Positions 18,832-28,685 of a stretch of 64,000 bases of DNA are shown piece after piece. Position 1 is the first letter of the stretch, and the number at the start of each line of letters is the position of its first letter. The DNA comes from Photorhabdus luminescens subsp. luminescens (GTDB lineage: Bacteria > Pseudomonadota > Gammaproteobacteria > Enterobacterales > Enterobacteriaceae), in contig NZ_JXSK01000004.1 of assembly GCF_001083805.1 (NCBI RefSeq), forward strand, positions 372,001 to 436,000. Reading direction: 5' to 3'. The notes below the pieces were generated by a model, which worked only from the letters and a program-made list of their open reading frames with translations, made no database searches and was not told the DNA's origin. Position numbers and translations under genes: made by a program.

Positions 18832-20274
18832 TTATGCAAGAATGAAATCAGACTCTAATATTGGCTCTCCGACAATCTTCACCCAAAAATCATCGTAGGA
18901 AAATTTACCGCCCAAATTAATGGCGAAATCATTCACCTTATCAACCGTGTTATAACGAAGCACAGCTTCTCCGACTGCCCCCGTGAATTCCTCTACAAAT
19001 TTAACTCCCCCCTTCCCGGCTTCACCTAGATCGAACAGTGACACATCAATCTTGTCTTTACCGGAAACAAAGTCATGGATCCAATCACGCTCAAGAGGAG
19101 GTGATTCCTTGGCACTCAGGTAGACAAATGTATCGTTGCCTTCCCCACCCCAAAGATTATCTGCTCCCAAGCCACCGTAAATGATGTCATCGCCAGCCCC
19201 ACCTTTCAGAGTATTGGCGGCGTCATTCCCGATCAAAACGTCATTACCGCTACCGCCAATCGCATTTTCAATCGTGACGCCACGAGCAATAGAGACGTTT
19301 CCTTTTAGTCCACCGACATCGGAGAAAGAGGCTTCATTCAGATTGATGCGTTGATCTTGAGTAAAACCAGAGAAATCAAACGTATCATTGCCGCCTGTAT
19401 CCCAAGCAGTGAACAACAGCTTGCTGTTCTCATCTTTTGCGGTATAGAAGTCACGATCGGTGTTGGAATTAAAACCATATACTGTGTCATCAGCACGGAT
19501 GGTATTATTAGCGCCGTATACCGCTTGAATGGCAGAAATATCGTTAAGTAATGGTGCGGAAGAATAAATACCTTTAAAATCCTGACCAGTATTTTTCTCA
19601 CTAAAATAACTCATGACGGTATAAGCACGGCTATCTTCAAAATAAGTAGCGCTGTTCTTATAAGTCGGGCTTACCTTATCAGACGCATTATAATCAGCCG
19701 GATGTTGCAACCCCAGAGTATGACCAATTTCATGAGTAAACGTCTGACGGCCATAACCGTTTACATCGATATCATTATTGGAGAAAGTACGGCTTTTTGC
19801 GTTATACCAAGTGCCTAACTGTGTCTTCTCCGGCCTTGGCAGATAAGCAAACGCGTAACTCCCCGTCAAACTAACATCAAAGAACCCAAAGGTGATATTC
19901 GCTTCTTTAACATCAGTGGTTTCAACGAAATCGATATTAGCAACATCGGCCCAAGATTGTATTGATAGTTTTGCAGATGCTCTTTGTGCTTCATTAAATG
20001 CTGAAAATTCAGAAATATGCCACGGCATATCATCTGGCTTACTTTCCAGGAAAGTATACTTTAATTGGAAAGCTTTAGATTTATCGTCGTCCTGATTCCC
20101 CCAACGATAATCACCCCGGATTAATTCTTTAGCAGCATCTTTACTAGGCTCATGCTCAACGACAATATTAGAATCCTTACCTGGTATATAAGCCTGTAAC
20201 CATTTCAGCAACTCATTTGCTTTTGCTGAACCGCTAACGTCTTCCGAGTATGAAATTTTCTTCTTTAAAGACAT
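18832..20274 (-). CDS. prtA: Serralysin-type metalloprotease PrtA
   Basis: A secreted zinc metalloprotease of about 480 residues. Counted from the upstream ATG at 20286, the zinc site is HEIGHTLGLQHP (H185, E186, H189, H195) and the Met-turn is VMSYF (M225, Y227). A run of glycine-rich calcium-binding RTX repeats (about 344-385, GGSGNDVLIG and kin) and the C-terminal secretion signal ending DFILA follow. No Sec signal is present, consistent with type I export by PrtBCD. I place the start at 20274 (MSLKKK), since GGAG stands 8 bp before it; four codons upstream another ATG exists. In Photorhabdus PrtA is made late in insect infection. The long AT-rich region upstream probably holds its control sites. 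Confidence 0.96.
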   Translation of the reverse strand: MSLKKKISYSEDVSGSAKANELLKWLQAYIPGKDSNIVVEHEPSKDAAKELIRGDYRWGNQDDDKSKAFQLKYTFLESKPDDMPWHISEFSAFNEAQRASAKLSIQSWADVANIDFVETTDVKEANITFGFFDVSLTGSYAFAYLPRPEKTQLGTWYNAKSRTFSNNDIDVNGYGRQTFTHEIGHTLGLQHPADYNASDKVSPTYKNSATYFEDSRAYTVMSYFSEKNTGQDFKGIYSSAPLLNDISAIQAVYGANNTIRADDTVYGFNSNTDRDFYTAKDENSKLLFTAWDTGGNDTFDFSGFTQDQRINLNEASFSDVGGLKGNVSIARGVTIENAIGGSGNDVLIGNDAANTLKGGAGDDIIYGGLGADNLWGGEGNDTFVYLSAKESPPLERDWIHDFVSGKDKIDVSLFDLGEAGKGGVKFVEEFTGAVGEAVLRYNTVDKVNDFAINLGGKFSYDDFWVKIVGEPILESDFILA

Positions 20275-20286
20275 ATATTTCTCCAT

Positions 20287-21335
20287 AAATTCAGGACTTA
20301 GATATAAAAATCTTTTTATTTTATTAAATACAAGTCAATAAAACCTGAAAACAACAGACCAACCTTGGTCATACAAATTAACAACTAAAATCCCTTTCAC
20401 ATAAACGTAACATTAAAGTTAATTATGTAAAAAGCAATTAACATATTTTTTTAATATAAACGTGATAAAAATAACATAAAACAAATAAGCGATTGTTTTA
20501 TATAACATAACTATTTAAGGCGAAAAAAGTGCCGCTAATTTCTTTGTGGTATTTTCTTACTGATTAATTATCTATTTATTTAACTATCCATGCAGTAAAC
20601 TTTAAAAAATTTATAGCATTATTATTGATAATTTTAATCAGCAATTATCCCAAGCCGTTATATGAATAGACAAAATCAGAATAATCGACCGCTTTTGACT
20701 GAAATATTGAACGATATGACGTATATACGAAAAGACTCTAAACCAGTAAACACCTATATATTATCAAACAAATTAATAACAATTTAATAGAAACTTAATT
20801 AAATCAGTAAAAAATATATATCACAGAGCGGTTAACATTTCCTTTATTATAACCCATCTGCCCCAATATAATTAATTCATATTTGTATTTTTTGAGCATA
20901 AAATAACAATATCAACATATATGATTAATTCATAAATATATTAAATCAAAAACAGAAATTTAATCTTATATAATATAAATATCATTTCAATGTTAATATC
21001 ACAATTAATTTTCACACTTAAAATATTAATCAAAAAATTTATTTTCATCATTTTATAATTTTAATTTATCAAATTATCTCATATTAATTTATCGTTTAAT
21101 CAAACGATTGCAATAATATATTTATTTTTCTATTTACCTTAAGTTAAGTAAAAAAATCAACAATTTTAAGACACAAATCATACAATATTTACTGTCACAT
21201 TAAATAATAATCACCTGATAATAGAGTATTATGTAATACCTTCTTCACTGAAAAAATGAATTACATCCTCCTAATACACTCACTTTAGTCCACACAGTAA
21301 CGAGAGATAAAAGGCAACAATGTCATTTAATATTG
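20287..21335. other. Long AT-rich gene-free region upstream of prtA
   Basis: More than 1 kb without a credible gene separates prtA from the rlmM terminator. It is very AT-rich with many A and T tracts, which favours binding by H-NS-like proteins. I see no tRNA, repeat array or ERIC element in it, and no frame with a ribosome site. It presumably contains the prtA promoter and its regulatory sites. Confidence 0.7.
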
Positions 21336-21369
21336 AAAAAAACGCCTCAGAATATAACGGAGGCGTTTT
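21336..21369 (-). terminator. Rho-independent terminator after rlmM
   Basis: Read on the reverse strand, AAAACGCCTC (21369-21360) pairs with GAGGCGTTTT (21348-21339) around an 11-nt loop and is followed by further T. It lies about 50 bp beyond the rlmM stop codon. Confidence 0.9.
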
Positions 21370-21421
21370 AGGAAATCTTATTTTATCGGTTTATTACAGA
21401 ATAGTGATCAACAATCGCGAA

Positions 21422-22522
21422 TTAGTAATCATTCCGGCTAGCTGCATAAGCAGACCAAATACGACGGACATGAACCGTTATTTCTTCCCTGTCATGATAA
21501 AGGTGTTTTGCCTGAATTTGTGCATTTATCCCCCCCTCTTTTAATTGCAAGTTCATTTTCTGCAAATTATGCGCAACTTCTTCATAACGCTTTTTCATCG
21601 GTAATTTGAGATTAAAAATCGCTTCCCGACACCAGCCATTAACCAACCAATCTGCCATTAACTGTGTCACTTTTGCTGGTTTTTCCACCATGTCGCATAC
21701 CAGCCAATAAATGTTTTTTGCCGAAGGTTGAAACTTAAAACCATCAACTTTGTGATGCCTAACCTGCCCGGTATCCATCAAGCTTTGCGCCATCGGGCCA
21801 TTATCTACCGCATGAACCATCATGCTACGTTTCACCAATTGGTAAGTCCAACCACCGGGACACGCGCCTAGATCAACCGCATATAAACCGCTAGCCAGCC
21901 GCTCTTCCCATTCATCATATGGGATAAAAACATGGAACGCCTCTTCCAGTTTTAATGTTGAACGACTCGGTGCATCCGAAGGAAATTTTAGCCGAGGAAT
22001 ACCCATATAAAATGGCGAGTTATTGTTACTGTAAGAATAACCAACATAACAGCAACCCGGAGCAATAAAGAAAACGTGTATTACCGGGCGGTTAACGCTT
22101 TCCCGCATCAGCAAGATCTTTTCCTGACGCATAGCATTACGCAATGGAACAGTAAATTTTCGGCAAAATTTTAATAACTCTTTGCTTTCATTAGTATCAG
22201 GCACCTCAACCCGTAATTCGCCTGCACGCTCAATGACGCCATGCAGCATACCTATAATCGGGCTTATCCGATCTTCAGGAGGCAAATCTCGCAATAATTC
22301 ACCCACGACCAGCATCTGACGGGCAAAAATCAGCTCGCGAAATGGGATCTCACGAATCAGCCGATCAGCATCTTCATGTTGATAACACTCAAACAGGACA
22401 TAGCCACTGTTATCTTTCACCCGGGCAAAACCGTAAATCTCTTTTTGACCCGCTTTATCAGTGATTTCTGCTGCACACTCTTTTTCAAAACCAGGGCGGC
22501 AATATAAAGCTATTTTATTCAT
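21422..22522 (-). CDS. rlmM: 23S rRNA (cytidine(2498)-2'-O)-methyltransferase RlmM
   Basis: RlmM methylates the ribose of C2498 in 23S rRNA. The 366-residue product has the same length as the E. coli enzyme: an N-terminal THUMP-like part (about 1-165) and a Rossmann methyltransferase with the SAM motif [13 protein letters not shown]. The start overlaps the ygdD stop by 8 bp, so the two are translated from one message. The catalytic lysine and aspartate segments ([13 protein letters not shown] near the C terminus) are intact. Confidence 0.96.
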   Translation of the reverse strand: MNKIALYCRPGFEKECAAEITDKAGQKEIYGFARVKDNSGYVLFECYQHEDADRLIREIPFRELIFARQMLVVGELLRDLPPEDRISPIIGMLHGVIERAGELRVEVPDTNESKELLKFCRKFTVPLRNAMRQEKILLMRESVNRPVIHVFFIAPGCCYVGYSYSNNNSPFYMGIPRLKFPSDAPSRSTLKLEEAFHVFIPYDEWEERLASGLYAVDLGACPGGWTYQLVKRSMMVHAVDNGPMAQSLMDTGQVRHHKVDGFKFQPSAKNIYWLVCDMVEKPAKVTQLMADWLVNGWCREAIFNLKLPMKKRYEEVAHNLQKMNLQLKEGGINAQIQAKHLYHDREEITVHVRRIWSAYAASRNDY

Positions 22523-22910
22523 GGCGAAGCGCCGATTTCCTTAGACGCAAAGCGCCAATTAATACTAAAAACCAGCCGATAAGAAAGCTAAATCCTCCAA
22601 CTGGCGTAATATACGCAAAAAATTTAACCTGCAACAAGGCCATACAATAGAGACTGCCGCTAAACAACAAGATACCTACTGCAAAAAAGACGCCGCTCCA
22701 GTAAAACCAGAGCACCACTTTACGCATTAGCATGGCAGACATCGCCATCATTGCCAGAGTGTGAATACCCTGATATTGCAGACCAAGATCAATCCAACAT
22801 ATCTGATATTTTTCCATCATCGGAGATAATAAATGTGACCCTACAGCACCAAACGCCACATAGAAAAAACCACTAAGGCCAGCAAAGATAAGCATTAAAC
22901 GACTATTCAC
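22515..22910 (-). CDS. ygdD: DUF423 inner-membrane protein YgdD
   Basis: A 131-residue protein with four predicted membrane helices, full length for the YgdD/DUF423 family; its N terminus ([15 protein letters not shown]) aligns directly with E. coli YgdD. The function is unknown. It lies between gcvA and rlmM on the same strand as in E. coli and overlaps the rlmM start by 8 bp. Confidence 0.93.
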   Translation of the reverse strand: MNSRLMLIFAGLSGFFYVAFGAVGSHLLSPMMEKYQICWIDLGLQYQGIHTLAMMAMSAMLMRKVVLWFYWSGVFFAVGILLFSGSLYCMALLQVKFFAYITPVGGFSFLIGWFLVLIGALRLRKSALRHE

Positions 22911-22974
22911 TGTTATCTTCCTTTTTCATATTCTCTCTGAGAGCTTTTACCGCTCGTAATGCCTTATTCCATCC

Positions 22975-23895
22975 TTACTCATTGGTAATAAAGCCCAATT
23001 TCTCCTGCTCACTGGCTGCCTGCGCCAAAACCCATTGTCTGAACGCGGCAATTTTCCCCAATTCAGCCTGACTGTCATGACAGACAAGGTAAAATGCATT
23101 CTTACTCACTAACACATCATTAAATGGGCAAACTAAACGTCCCGCATCAATTTCAGTCCGAGCCATGACATTATTTGCCAGTGCAATACCCTGCCCGTGA
23201 ACAGCAGCCTGGATCACCATTGCACTATGGCTAAATATCGGCCCTTGCTGAACATTTATCTGCGACTGCATATCAAGCTGGCGCACATACGCTTGCCAGT
23301 CACGACGAGAAGAATCGTGCAACAACGTATGACGCGCCAAATCTGCGGGAGTTTTCAAAGGATTCTCTCCAGTCAATAACGAAGGAGAACAAACGGGAAG
23401 CAAATATTCTGCGTAAAGACGATCAGTACGTAACCCCGGCCAATTTCCACGACCATAAAATATGGCAACATCAACATCATCAGCAAGCTTATCTTCTTCT
23501 CTATCTACCGCCTGTATTCTGACATCAATGCCTGGATAAGCTAAATTAAAACTGGACAGCCTGGGAACCAGCCACTGGATAGCAAAACTAGGTGAAAGAC
23601 TCACCGTCAAAGCCCCTTTAGCGCTTCTGGCTTGAAGTTTACGTGTCGCTTCATTTATCGCCGTGAATATCTCTTTGATATCCAAATAGTAACTTTGACC
23701 TTCTTCAGTCAACAATAGTGATCGATTGCGACGACGAAATAACTTCAACCCAAGAAAATCCTCCAGACTTTTCATCTGGTGGCTAACTGCGGCCTGCGTC
23801 ACAAATAACTCTTCAGCCGCCTTAGTAAAACTTAAATGACGCGCCGCAGCATCAAAAACCCGCAACGCATTAAGTGGTGGTAAACGTTTGGACAT
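22975..23895 (-). CDS. gcvA: LysR-family regulator GcvA
   Basis: GcvA activates the glycine cleavage operon and the divergent small RNA gene gcvB when glycine is plentiful. The 306-residue protein begins with the LysR helix-turn-helix (ALRVFDAAARHLSFTKAAEEL, residues about 9-29, and VTQAAVSHQMKSLE), followed by the effector domain. It is read away from gcvB, with about 120 bp between them holding both promoters and ATTAG/CTAAT-type motifs (for example 23946-23950) like those bound by GcvA. Confidence 0.95.
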   Translation of the reverse strand: MSKRLPPLNALRVFDAAARHLSFTKAAEELFVTQAAVSHQMKSLEDFLGLKLFRRRNRSLLLTEEGQSYYLDIKEIFTAINEATRKLQARSAKGALTVSLSPSFAIQWLVPRLSSFNLAYPGIDVRIQAVDREEDKLADDVDVAIFYGRGNWPGLRTDRLYAEYLLPVCSPSLLTGENPLKTPADLARHTLLHDSSRRDWQAYVRQLDMQSQINVQQGPIFSHSAMVIQAAVHGQGIALANNVMARTEIDAGRLVCPFNDVLVSKNAFYLVCHDSQAELGKIAAFRQWVLAQAASEQEKLGFITNE

Positions 23896-24017
23896 GTGAG
23901 CCCTTATGTAATGTTGGCGATACCGGTAACTCTTTATATTTAGTTATTAGTTTTTGTAATCCGAATCATTATAAATTGTCCCTTGAGGATACACCAGTAA
24001 ATCCCTATAGTGGCGCC

Positions 24018-24216
24018 ACTTCCTAAGCCGGAACGAAAAGTGAATCAGCTTAACGCTATGAAACTTTTGGCTTTGTGGTTGTGATGTTGTGTTTGCAAGT
24101 TGTCTGGGAAACCAGACCCTGTAGCTTAAGCTACTGTTTTTTTTTCACTTCCTGTACATTTACCCTGTCTGTCCATAGTGATTTTTTAATGCACCGCAGT
24201 TGCGGTGCTTTTTTTT
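24018..24216 (+). ncRNA. gcvB: GcvB small RNA
   Basis: GcvB is an Hfq-dependent RNA that represses many amino-acid and peptide transport mRNAs. This stretch matches E. coli GcvB closely: the 5' end ACTTCCTAAGCCGGAACGAAAAG, the GU-rich seed R1 (about 24076-24096, TGTGGTTGTGATGTTGTG), the internal hairpin, the R2 seed CTTCCTGTACATTTACCCTG, and the terminator GCACCGC-AGTT-GCGGTGC with eight T. A promoter TTGAGG-N17-TATAGT (23983-24011) gives +1 at A24018. R1 is shorter than in E. coli because one TTGTTGTG-like repeat is missing. Divergent from gcvA as expected. Confidence 0.96.
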
Positions 24217-24318
24217 GGCATAAAGAGTAAAACATGGCAATATTATTCCATGTAATAACCTATCCATTTTCAGCCAAAACAATCGGATACATAACCATAA
24301 AACAAAATTAATACACTC

Positions 24319-25557
24319 ATGAAAAAGTTCGAACCAGAACAGTTCCGCCAGCAATTTCCAGCGCTACGACAATTTCCAGCACAACAATTTCCGGCACAAC
24401 AACAGACGGTATTTCTGGATAGCGCAGCCACTGCTCTCAAACCACAAGCGATGATAAAGGCAACCCAAGACTATTATCAAAACAGTAGCGCTACCGTACA
24501 TCGCAGCCAGCACCAAGCAGCGCTGGAAATCACATCCCGCTATGAACATGCTCGGCAACAAGTTGCTGAACTCATCAACGCTCCGAAAGCTGAAAATATT
24601 ATCTGGACAAAAGGAACAACAGAATCCCTCAATCTAGTTGTTCAAAGTTATTTCCGCACTCATCTCCGGCCCGGTGATGAAATTATCGTCAGTGAGCAGG
24701 AACACCATTCCAATCTGATCCCTTGGTTAATGTTGGCAGAACAAATCGGCGCCAAGGTTATTAAATGGCCTCTAAGCAATGGCAAGTTGCCTGACATCAA
24801 CATCCTGCCTGAATTGCTAAACAAACACAGTCGATTGATAGCCATCAGCCAAATGTCCAATGTAACTGGCGGAACAGTTGATCTCTCTGCAATAACGGCA
24901 ATAGCACACCAACACGGTTGTCTGGTCGTTGTGGATGGCGCCCAAGGCGTTGTTCACAATCCCATTGATGTTCAACAATCAGATATCGATTTCTACGCAT
25001 TCTCTGCTCATAAACTCTATAGCTCGAACGGTGTTGGCGTACTTTACGGCAAAAGCGAGTTACTTAATGCTATGTCTCCCTGGCAAGGCGGCGGGAAAAT
25101 GCTCTCCCACACTTCATTCAACGGTTTTACACCAGAAGCGGTACCTTTCCGGTTTGAAGCAGGCACACCAAATGTTGCCGGTATTATTGGCTTTTCTGCC
25201 ACGCTGGAATGGTTGCAAAATATTGATATTGCCAAAGCCGAGGCTCATGCAGTCGCACTTGCTGACTATACCGAAGCACAACTCTCCGCTTTACCCGGAT
25301 TTATCAGCTATCGCATTGCCGGTTCCAGCTTATTGGCTTTTAATTTTACCGACATTCATCACAGTGATTTGGCCGCCATTCTGGCGGAACAAAATATTGC
25401 TTTACGTTCCGGTCAACACTGCGCTCAACCCCTGCTCGAAGCTTTAGGCATCAGCGGCTGTTTGCGCGCCTCTTTTATGCCTTACAACAATCAGCAGGAT
25501 GCCGATGCTTTAATTCAAGCAGTAAAATTTGGCCTTTCTCTATTACAGGATGAATGA
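24319..25557 (+). CDS. csdA: Cysteine desulfurase CsdA
   Basis: CsdA is a PLP enzyme that removes sulfur from cysteine and passes it to CsdE. The PLP lysine is K232 (SAHKLYSS) and the persulfide cysteine C368 (SGQHCAQPLLEALG). Both are ten positions later than in E. coli because of a short repeat insertion near the N terminus: QFPAL-RQFPAQ-QFPAQQQ (residues 12-28), encoded by 15-bp tandem copies at 24370-24399. 412 residues in all. It overlaps the csdE region, with the csdA end duplicated (see the repeat at 25542). Confidence 0.95.
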   Translation: MKKFEPEQFRQQFPALRQFPAQQFPAQQQTVFLDSAATALKPQAMIKATQDYYQNSSATVHRSQHQAALEITSRYEHARQQVAELINAPKAENIIWTKGTTESLNLVVQSYFRTHLRPGDEIIVSEQEHHSNLIPWLMLAEQIGAKVIKWPLSNGKLPDINILPELLNKHSRLIAISQMSNVTGGTVDLSAITAIAHQHGCLVVVDGAQGVVHNPIDVQQSDIDFYAFSAHKLYSSNGVGVLYGKSELLNAMSPWQGGGKMLSHTSFNGFTPEAVPFRFEAGTPNVAGIIGFSATLEWLQNIDIAKAEAHAVALADYTEAQLSALPGFISYRIAGSSLLAFNFTDIHHSDLAAILAEQNIALRSGQHCAQPLLEALGISGCLRASFMPYNNQQDADALIQAVKFGLSLLQDE

Positions 25558-25573
25558 ATTACAGGATGAATGA
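25542..25573. repeat. 16-bp perfect tandem duplication at the csdA/csdE junction
   Basis: The unit ATTACAGGATGAATGA occurs twice, at 25542-25557 and 25558-25573. The first copy contains the last codons and stop of csdA; the second lies in the leader of csdE and repeats its AGGA site, so several ATGs compete for csdE initiation. Confidence 0.95.
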
Positions 25574-25577
25574 CATT

Positions 25578-26057
25578 ATGACTCAAGCCGCTGAAAACCG
25601 GATTGCACCACACCCATTTGGCCGGGAAATCAGCCAACAACAGCTCATTGCAACCTTTGACCAATGTCGCCAATGGGAAGATCGTTATCGCCAGTTAATC
25701 TTACTGGCAAAGAAACTGCCGGCACTGCCCGAGAACTTGAAACAGCAAGAGACTGAAATGTCCGGCTGTGAAAACCGGGTTTGGTTAGGGCATCAATTAC
25801 TGCCAGACGGTCATTTGCATTTTTATGGCGACAGCGAAGGCCGCATTGTAAAAGGTCTACTGGCAATGATCTTGACTGCCGTAGAAGGAAAAACACCGGA
25901 ACAAGTTTTAGCAACTAACCTGTTGGCGCTGTTCCACCAACTTGGGCTGGAACAGCAGATAAGCGGCTCACGGATGAACGGCGTGAAGTCGCTGATTAAT
26001 ACCGTGCAAAACGCCGCAAAATCTTATATCAAAGATCGCCTTGACGTTGCGCCTTAG
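25578..26057 (+). CDS. csdE: Sulfur acceptor protein CsdE
   Basis: CsdE accepts persulfide sulfur from CsdA. It belongs to the SufE family; the acceptor cysteine is C64 (numbered from the chosen start) in EMSGCENRVWLG. The frame is open from 25554, but the start at 25578 (MTQAAENRIAPHPFG) best matches E. coli; ATGs at 25554 and 25566 are alternatives created by the tandem duplication. The product is 159 residues with a slightly extended C terminus. Its last 29 bp overlap the convergent tcdA gene. Confidence 0.93.
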   Translation: MTQAAENRIAPHPFGREISQQQLIATFDQCRQWEDRYRQLILLAKKLPALPENLKQQETEMSGCENRVWLGHQLLPDGHLHFYGDSEGRIVKGLLAMILTAVEGKTPEQVLATNLLALFHQLGLEQQISGSRMNGVKSLINTVQNAAKSYIKDRLDVAP

Positions 26058-26841
26058 CAACCATCTTTTTCAGGGCATGAGAAACTGCCACAAATCCAAA
26101 TGTCGCCGTGACCATCGTTGCGGCGCCAAAACCAGAAGCGCAATCCATACGCTTAGTTCCCTCGGCGGTACTTTTGGCGGCACAAACAGAACCATCACTC
26201 TGCGGATAAACCAATTGCTCGGTTGAAAACACACAATCAATGCCCAATTTTCCTTTACCATTCTTCACAACACGATAATCAGATTTCAGCCTTTCTCGCA
26301 GTTTAGCCGCTAAAGGATCCTGAACTGTTTTCGCCAAATCAACAACCTGAATCTGAGTCGGGTCAAGTTGTCCACCTGCGCCGCCGGTTGTGACCAGTGG
26401 AATTTTATGGCGACGGCAATAAGCCAACAACGCCGCTTTCGGCCTGACACTATCGATAGCATCAATCACATAACTGAATCCAGCCGCCATCATCTCTTCA
26501 ACATTATCGGGTGTGAGAAAATCATCAACACAAGTCACTTTGCACTCTGGATTAATCGCCAAAATACGCTCGGCAATCACTTCTGTTTTTGGTTGCCCAA
26601 TATGCTGTTTTAAAGCATGTAATTGGCGATTGGTATTGGTAATACATACATCATCCATATCAATCAAAGTGATCGCGCCGATTCCTGTACGAGCCAAAGC
26701 CTCAGCCGCCCAAGAACCCACTCCACCAATACCCACAACACAAACATGAGAATGGCAAAACAAAGAGAGCGCTTTTTGTCCATATAAACGGGCAGTTCCC
26801 GCAAAGCGCTGCATATATGCATCAGAAAGAGAAGCTTGCAT
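26029..26841 (-). CDS. tcdA: tRNA threonylcarbamoyladenosine dehydratase TcdA (CsdL)
   Basis: TcdA is an E1-like ATP-dependent enzyme that cyclises t6A37 in tRNA to ct6A, working with the CsdA-CsdE sulfur relay. The 270-residue protein has the nucleotide-binding GIGGVGSWAAEALARTG segment (about 37-53) and the ThiF/MoeB-type DAIDSVRPKAAL motif. It is convergent with csdE, the ends overlapping by 29 bp, and keeps its usual neighbourhood with csdA-csdE and mltA. Confidence 0.95.
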   Translation of the reverse strand: MQASLSDAYMQRFAGTARLYGQKALSLFCHSHVCVVGIGGVGSWAAEALARTGIGAITLIDMDDVCITNTNRQLHALKQHIGQPKTEVIAERILAINPECKVTCVDDFLTPDNVEEMMAAGFSYVIDAIDSVRPKAALLAYCRRHKIPLVTTGGAGGQLDPTQIQVVDLAKTVQDPLAAKLRERLKSDYRVVKNGKGKLGIDCVFSTEQLVYPQSDGSVCAAKSTAEGTKRMDCASGFGAATMVTATFGFVAVSHALKKMVAKAQRQGDL

Positions 26842-26889
26842 TACTGAATATCAATCCTGAAAACCTGTTATAAAATGTATGAAGAGTTA

Positions 26890-27987
26890 TCACTGACTTA
26901 CCATCAACATGGTAGGCTGCGCTTTTTTTAACACCCAAACCCGACCGTAATGGTTATAGAAACCTGCCGCTATACCCGCCACCCCACCAATACCATGATA
27001 GATATCGAAATGATGGCCCTTTATTGCCCCACCGACATCCAACGCAACCATCAAGCGCATCTGGTACTGACCGGTAAATTTACCCTCTTTATCCAGCAGA
27101 GGTATCTCTGCCAACAGGGTTGTTCCTGGTGGAACAAGCATTTTATCAGCCGCTACAGAGGCTTTTGCAATTAAAGGAACGCCACTCGCACCCCGTACCG
27201 GCGCATAGTTTTCAGGTTTAAAGAAAACAAATGATGGATTCTGCTCCAACAGCTCACGGACTTCTGCCTCACTGTGAGATTCCGTCCATTTACGAATCGC
27301 CAGTATAGAGATATCTTCCTGCGCAATTTCTCCGCGCTCAATCAGCAATTTGCCAATGCTCCGATAAATATGCCCGTTCTTACCCGCATAACCCAAAAAA
27401 GTCAGTGGCTCACCATCACCAAAATCGACATAACCACTACCCTGTACCTCCATAATATAATTATCAATCAGTGAACGACTATAACCAATAATCAAACTGG
27501 GGCTAAGAACGCCATTGTATATTTCGGTTCGGCTTGGTAAGCGATATTTACTTTTAGGCGGCATCCGGTACAGAGGATACTTAAATTCCCCCTGTTTAAC
27601 ACGACGAGCTTGCAACACTGGCGTATAGTAGCCGGTAAATTGGACGTTACCGTAATTATCCACTCCTTCCATCTGATAAGCGCGTAAATTAAACAGATTC
27701 AACTTACTGGTTTCACCACCCGCTAACATCCAATTTTGAACGGCGTCAAAAGTTAAGTTATTACGATTATACAGACGAGGAGCAACCTGATTAATCAGGG
27801 CAACCTGCTCTGAAAAATCCTTTGCATTAACCGGCTTACCCTGCGCATTGGGTTGATTAACTAACCTTAAATCCTGAGCGATATGACCATCTCTATATTG
27901 TTGGCCCTGCGCCGTTGGGCGAGAATGACATCCAACCAACAGTGAAATCACGGTTCCACACAGCAGATACTTACCCCAATATTTCAT
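26890..27987 (-). CDS. mltA: Membrane-bound lytic murein transglycosylase A
   Basis: MltA is an outer-membrane lipoprotein that cleaves peptidoglycan with formation of 1,6-anhydromuramic ends. I start at [11 protein letters not shown], which gives a lipoprotein signal ending in the lipobox LLVGC (cysteine about residue 20); the frame extends 32 codons further up without homology. The 3D domain near the C terminus holds the catalytic aspartate region ([21 protein letters not shown]). The G-Q/[10 protein letters not shown] segment is characteristic. 365 residues, normal length. Confidence 0.95.
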   Translation of the reverse strand: [365 protein letters not shown]

Positions 27988-28171
27988 TGTCGTTTTCTCT
28001 CTCTTACCAACATAGCCCTGCGGCGAACAAAATACCAAACCAATAAAAATAATGAAACCTACCATAAAAAAATAACTTAACAAAACAACGACACAAACGC
28101 ATAAAAAAACGCCAACATGCAGAGTAACCCATCAAAAAAGTAACGAAACAAACAATTTTTAACAAAAAAAC

Positions 28172-28199
28172 TTGCAACAACTCTTATCCTGAGTATAGT
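28172..28199 (+). promoter_or_regulatory. Promoter of the initiator tRNA cluster
   Basis: TTGCAA (28172-28177) and TATAGT (28194-28199) are separated by 16 bp, and a GC-rich discriminator (GCCCGC) follows, typical of stringently controlled stable-RNA promoters. The first tRNA begins 12 bp downstream. Confidence 0.7.
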
Positions 28200-28211
28200 G
28201 CCCGCATCGGA

Positions 28212-28288
<77 letters not shown>

Positions 28289-28375
28289 ACACAATGTAGT
28301 GCGATATTTATGAATTAGAACCGATTCCGGCAAACGCTAATGATGCCGGAAAGCGCAAAACAGGTTCTAAACGGA

Positions 28376-28452
<77 letters not shown>

Positions 28453-28481
28453 ATTTTCGCTACTCAAAATATCAAAACGGA

Positions 28482-28558
<77 letters not shown>

Positions 28559-28685
28559 ATTCTCTATGCGTTTCAGCGTAAAAATTCCAGAAGTGACTTC
28601 TAAATAATTTTTAGATAATTTTGTCGCCGTCGTATCTGTACTCAGTTTAATGATAATAGAGAGAGCAGATACGTGGCCTCAGAAC

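Noticed and set aside
18832-20286. prtA start at the first ATG (20286)
   Set aside because: The ATG at 20274 has a correctly spaced GGAG and gives the MSLKKKISYSED start known for this protease.
21320-21544. A forward 74-codon ORF upstream of the rlmM end
   Set aside because: It contains the rlmM terminator and then runs antisense through rlmM.
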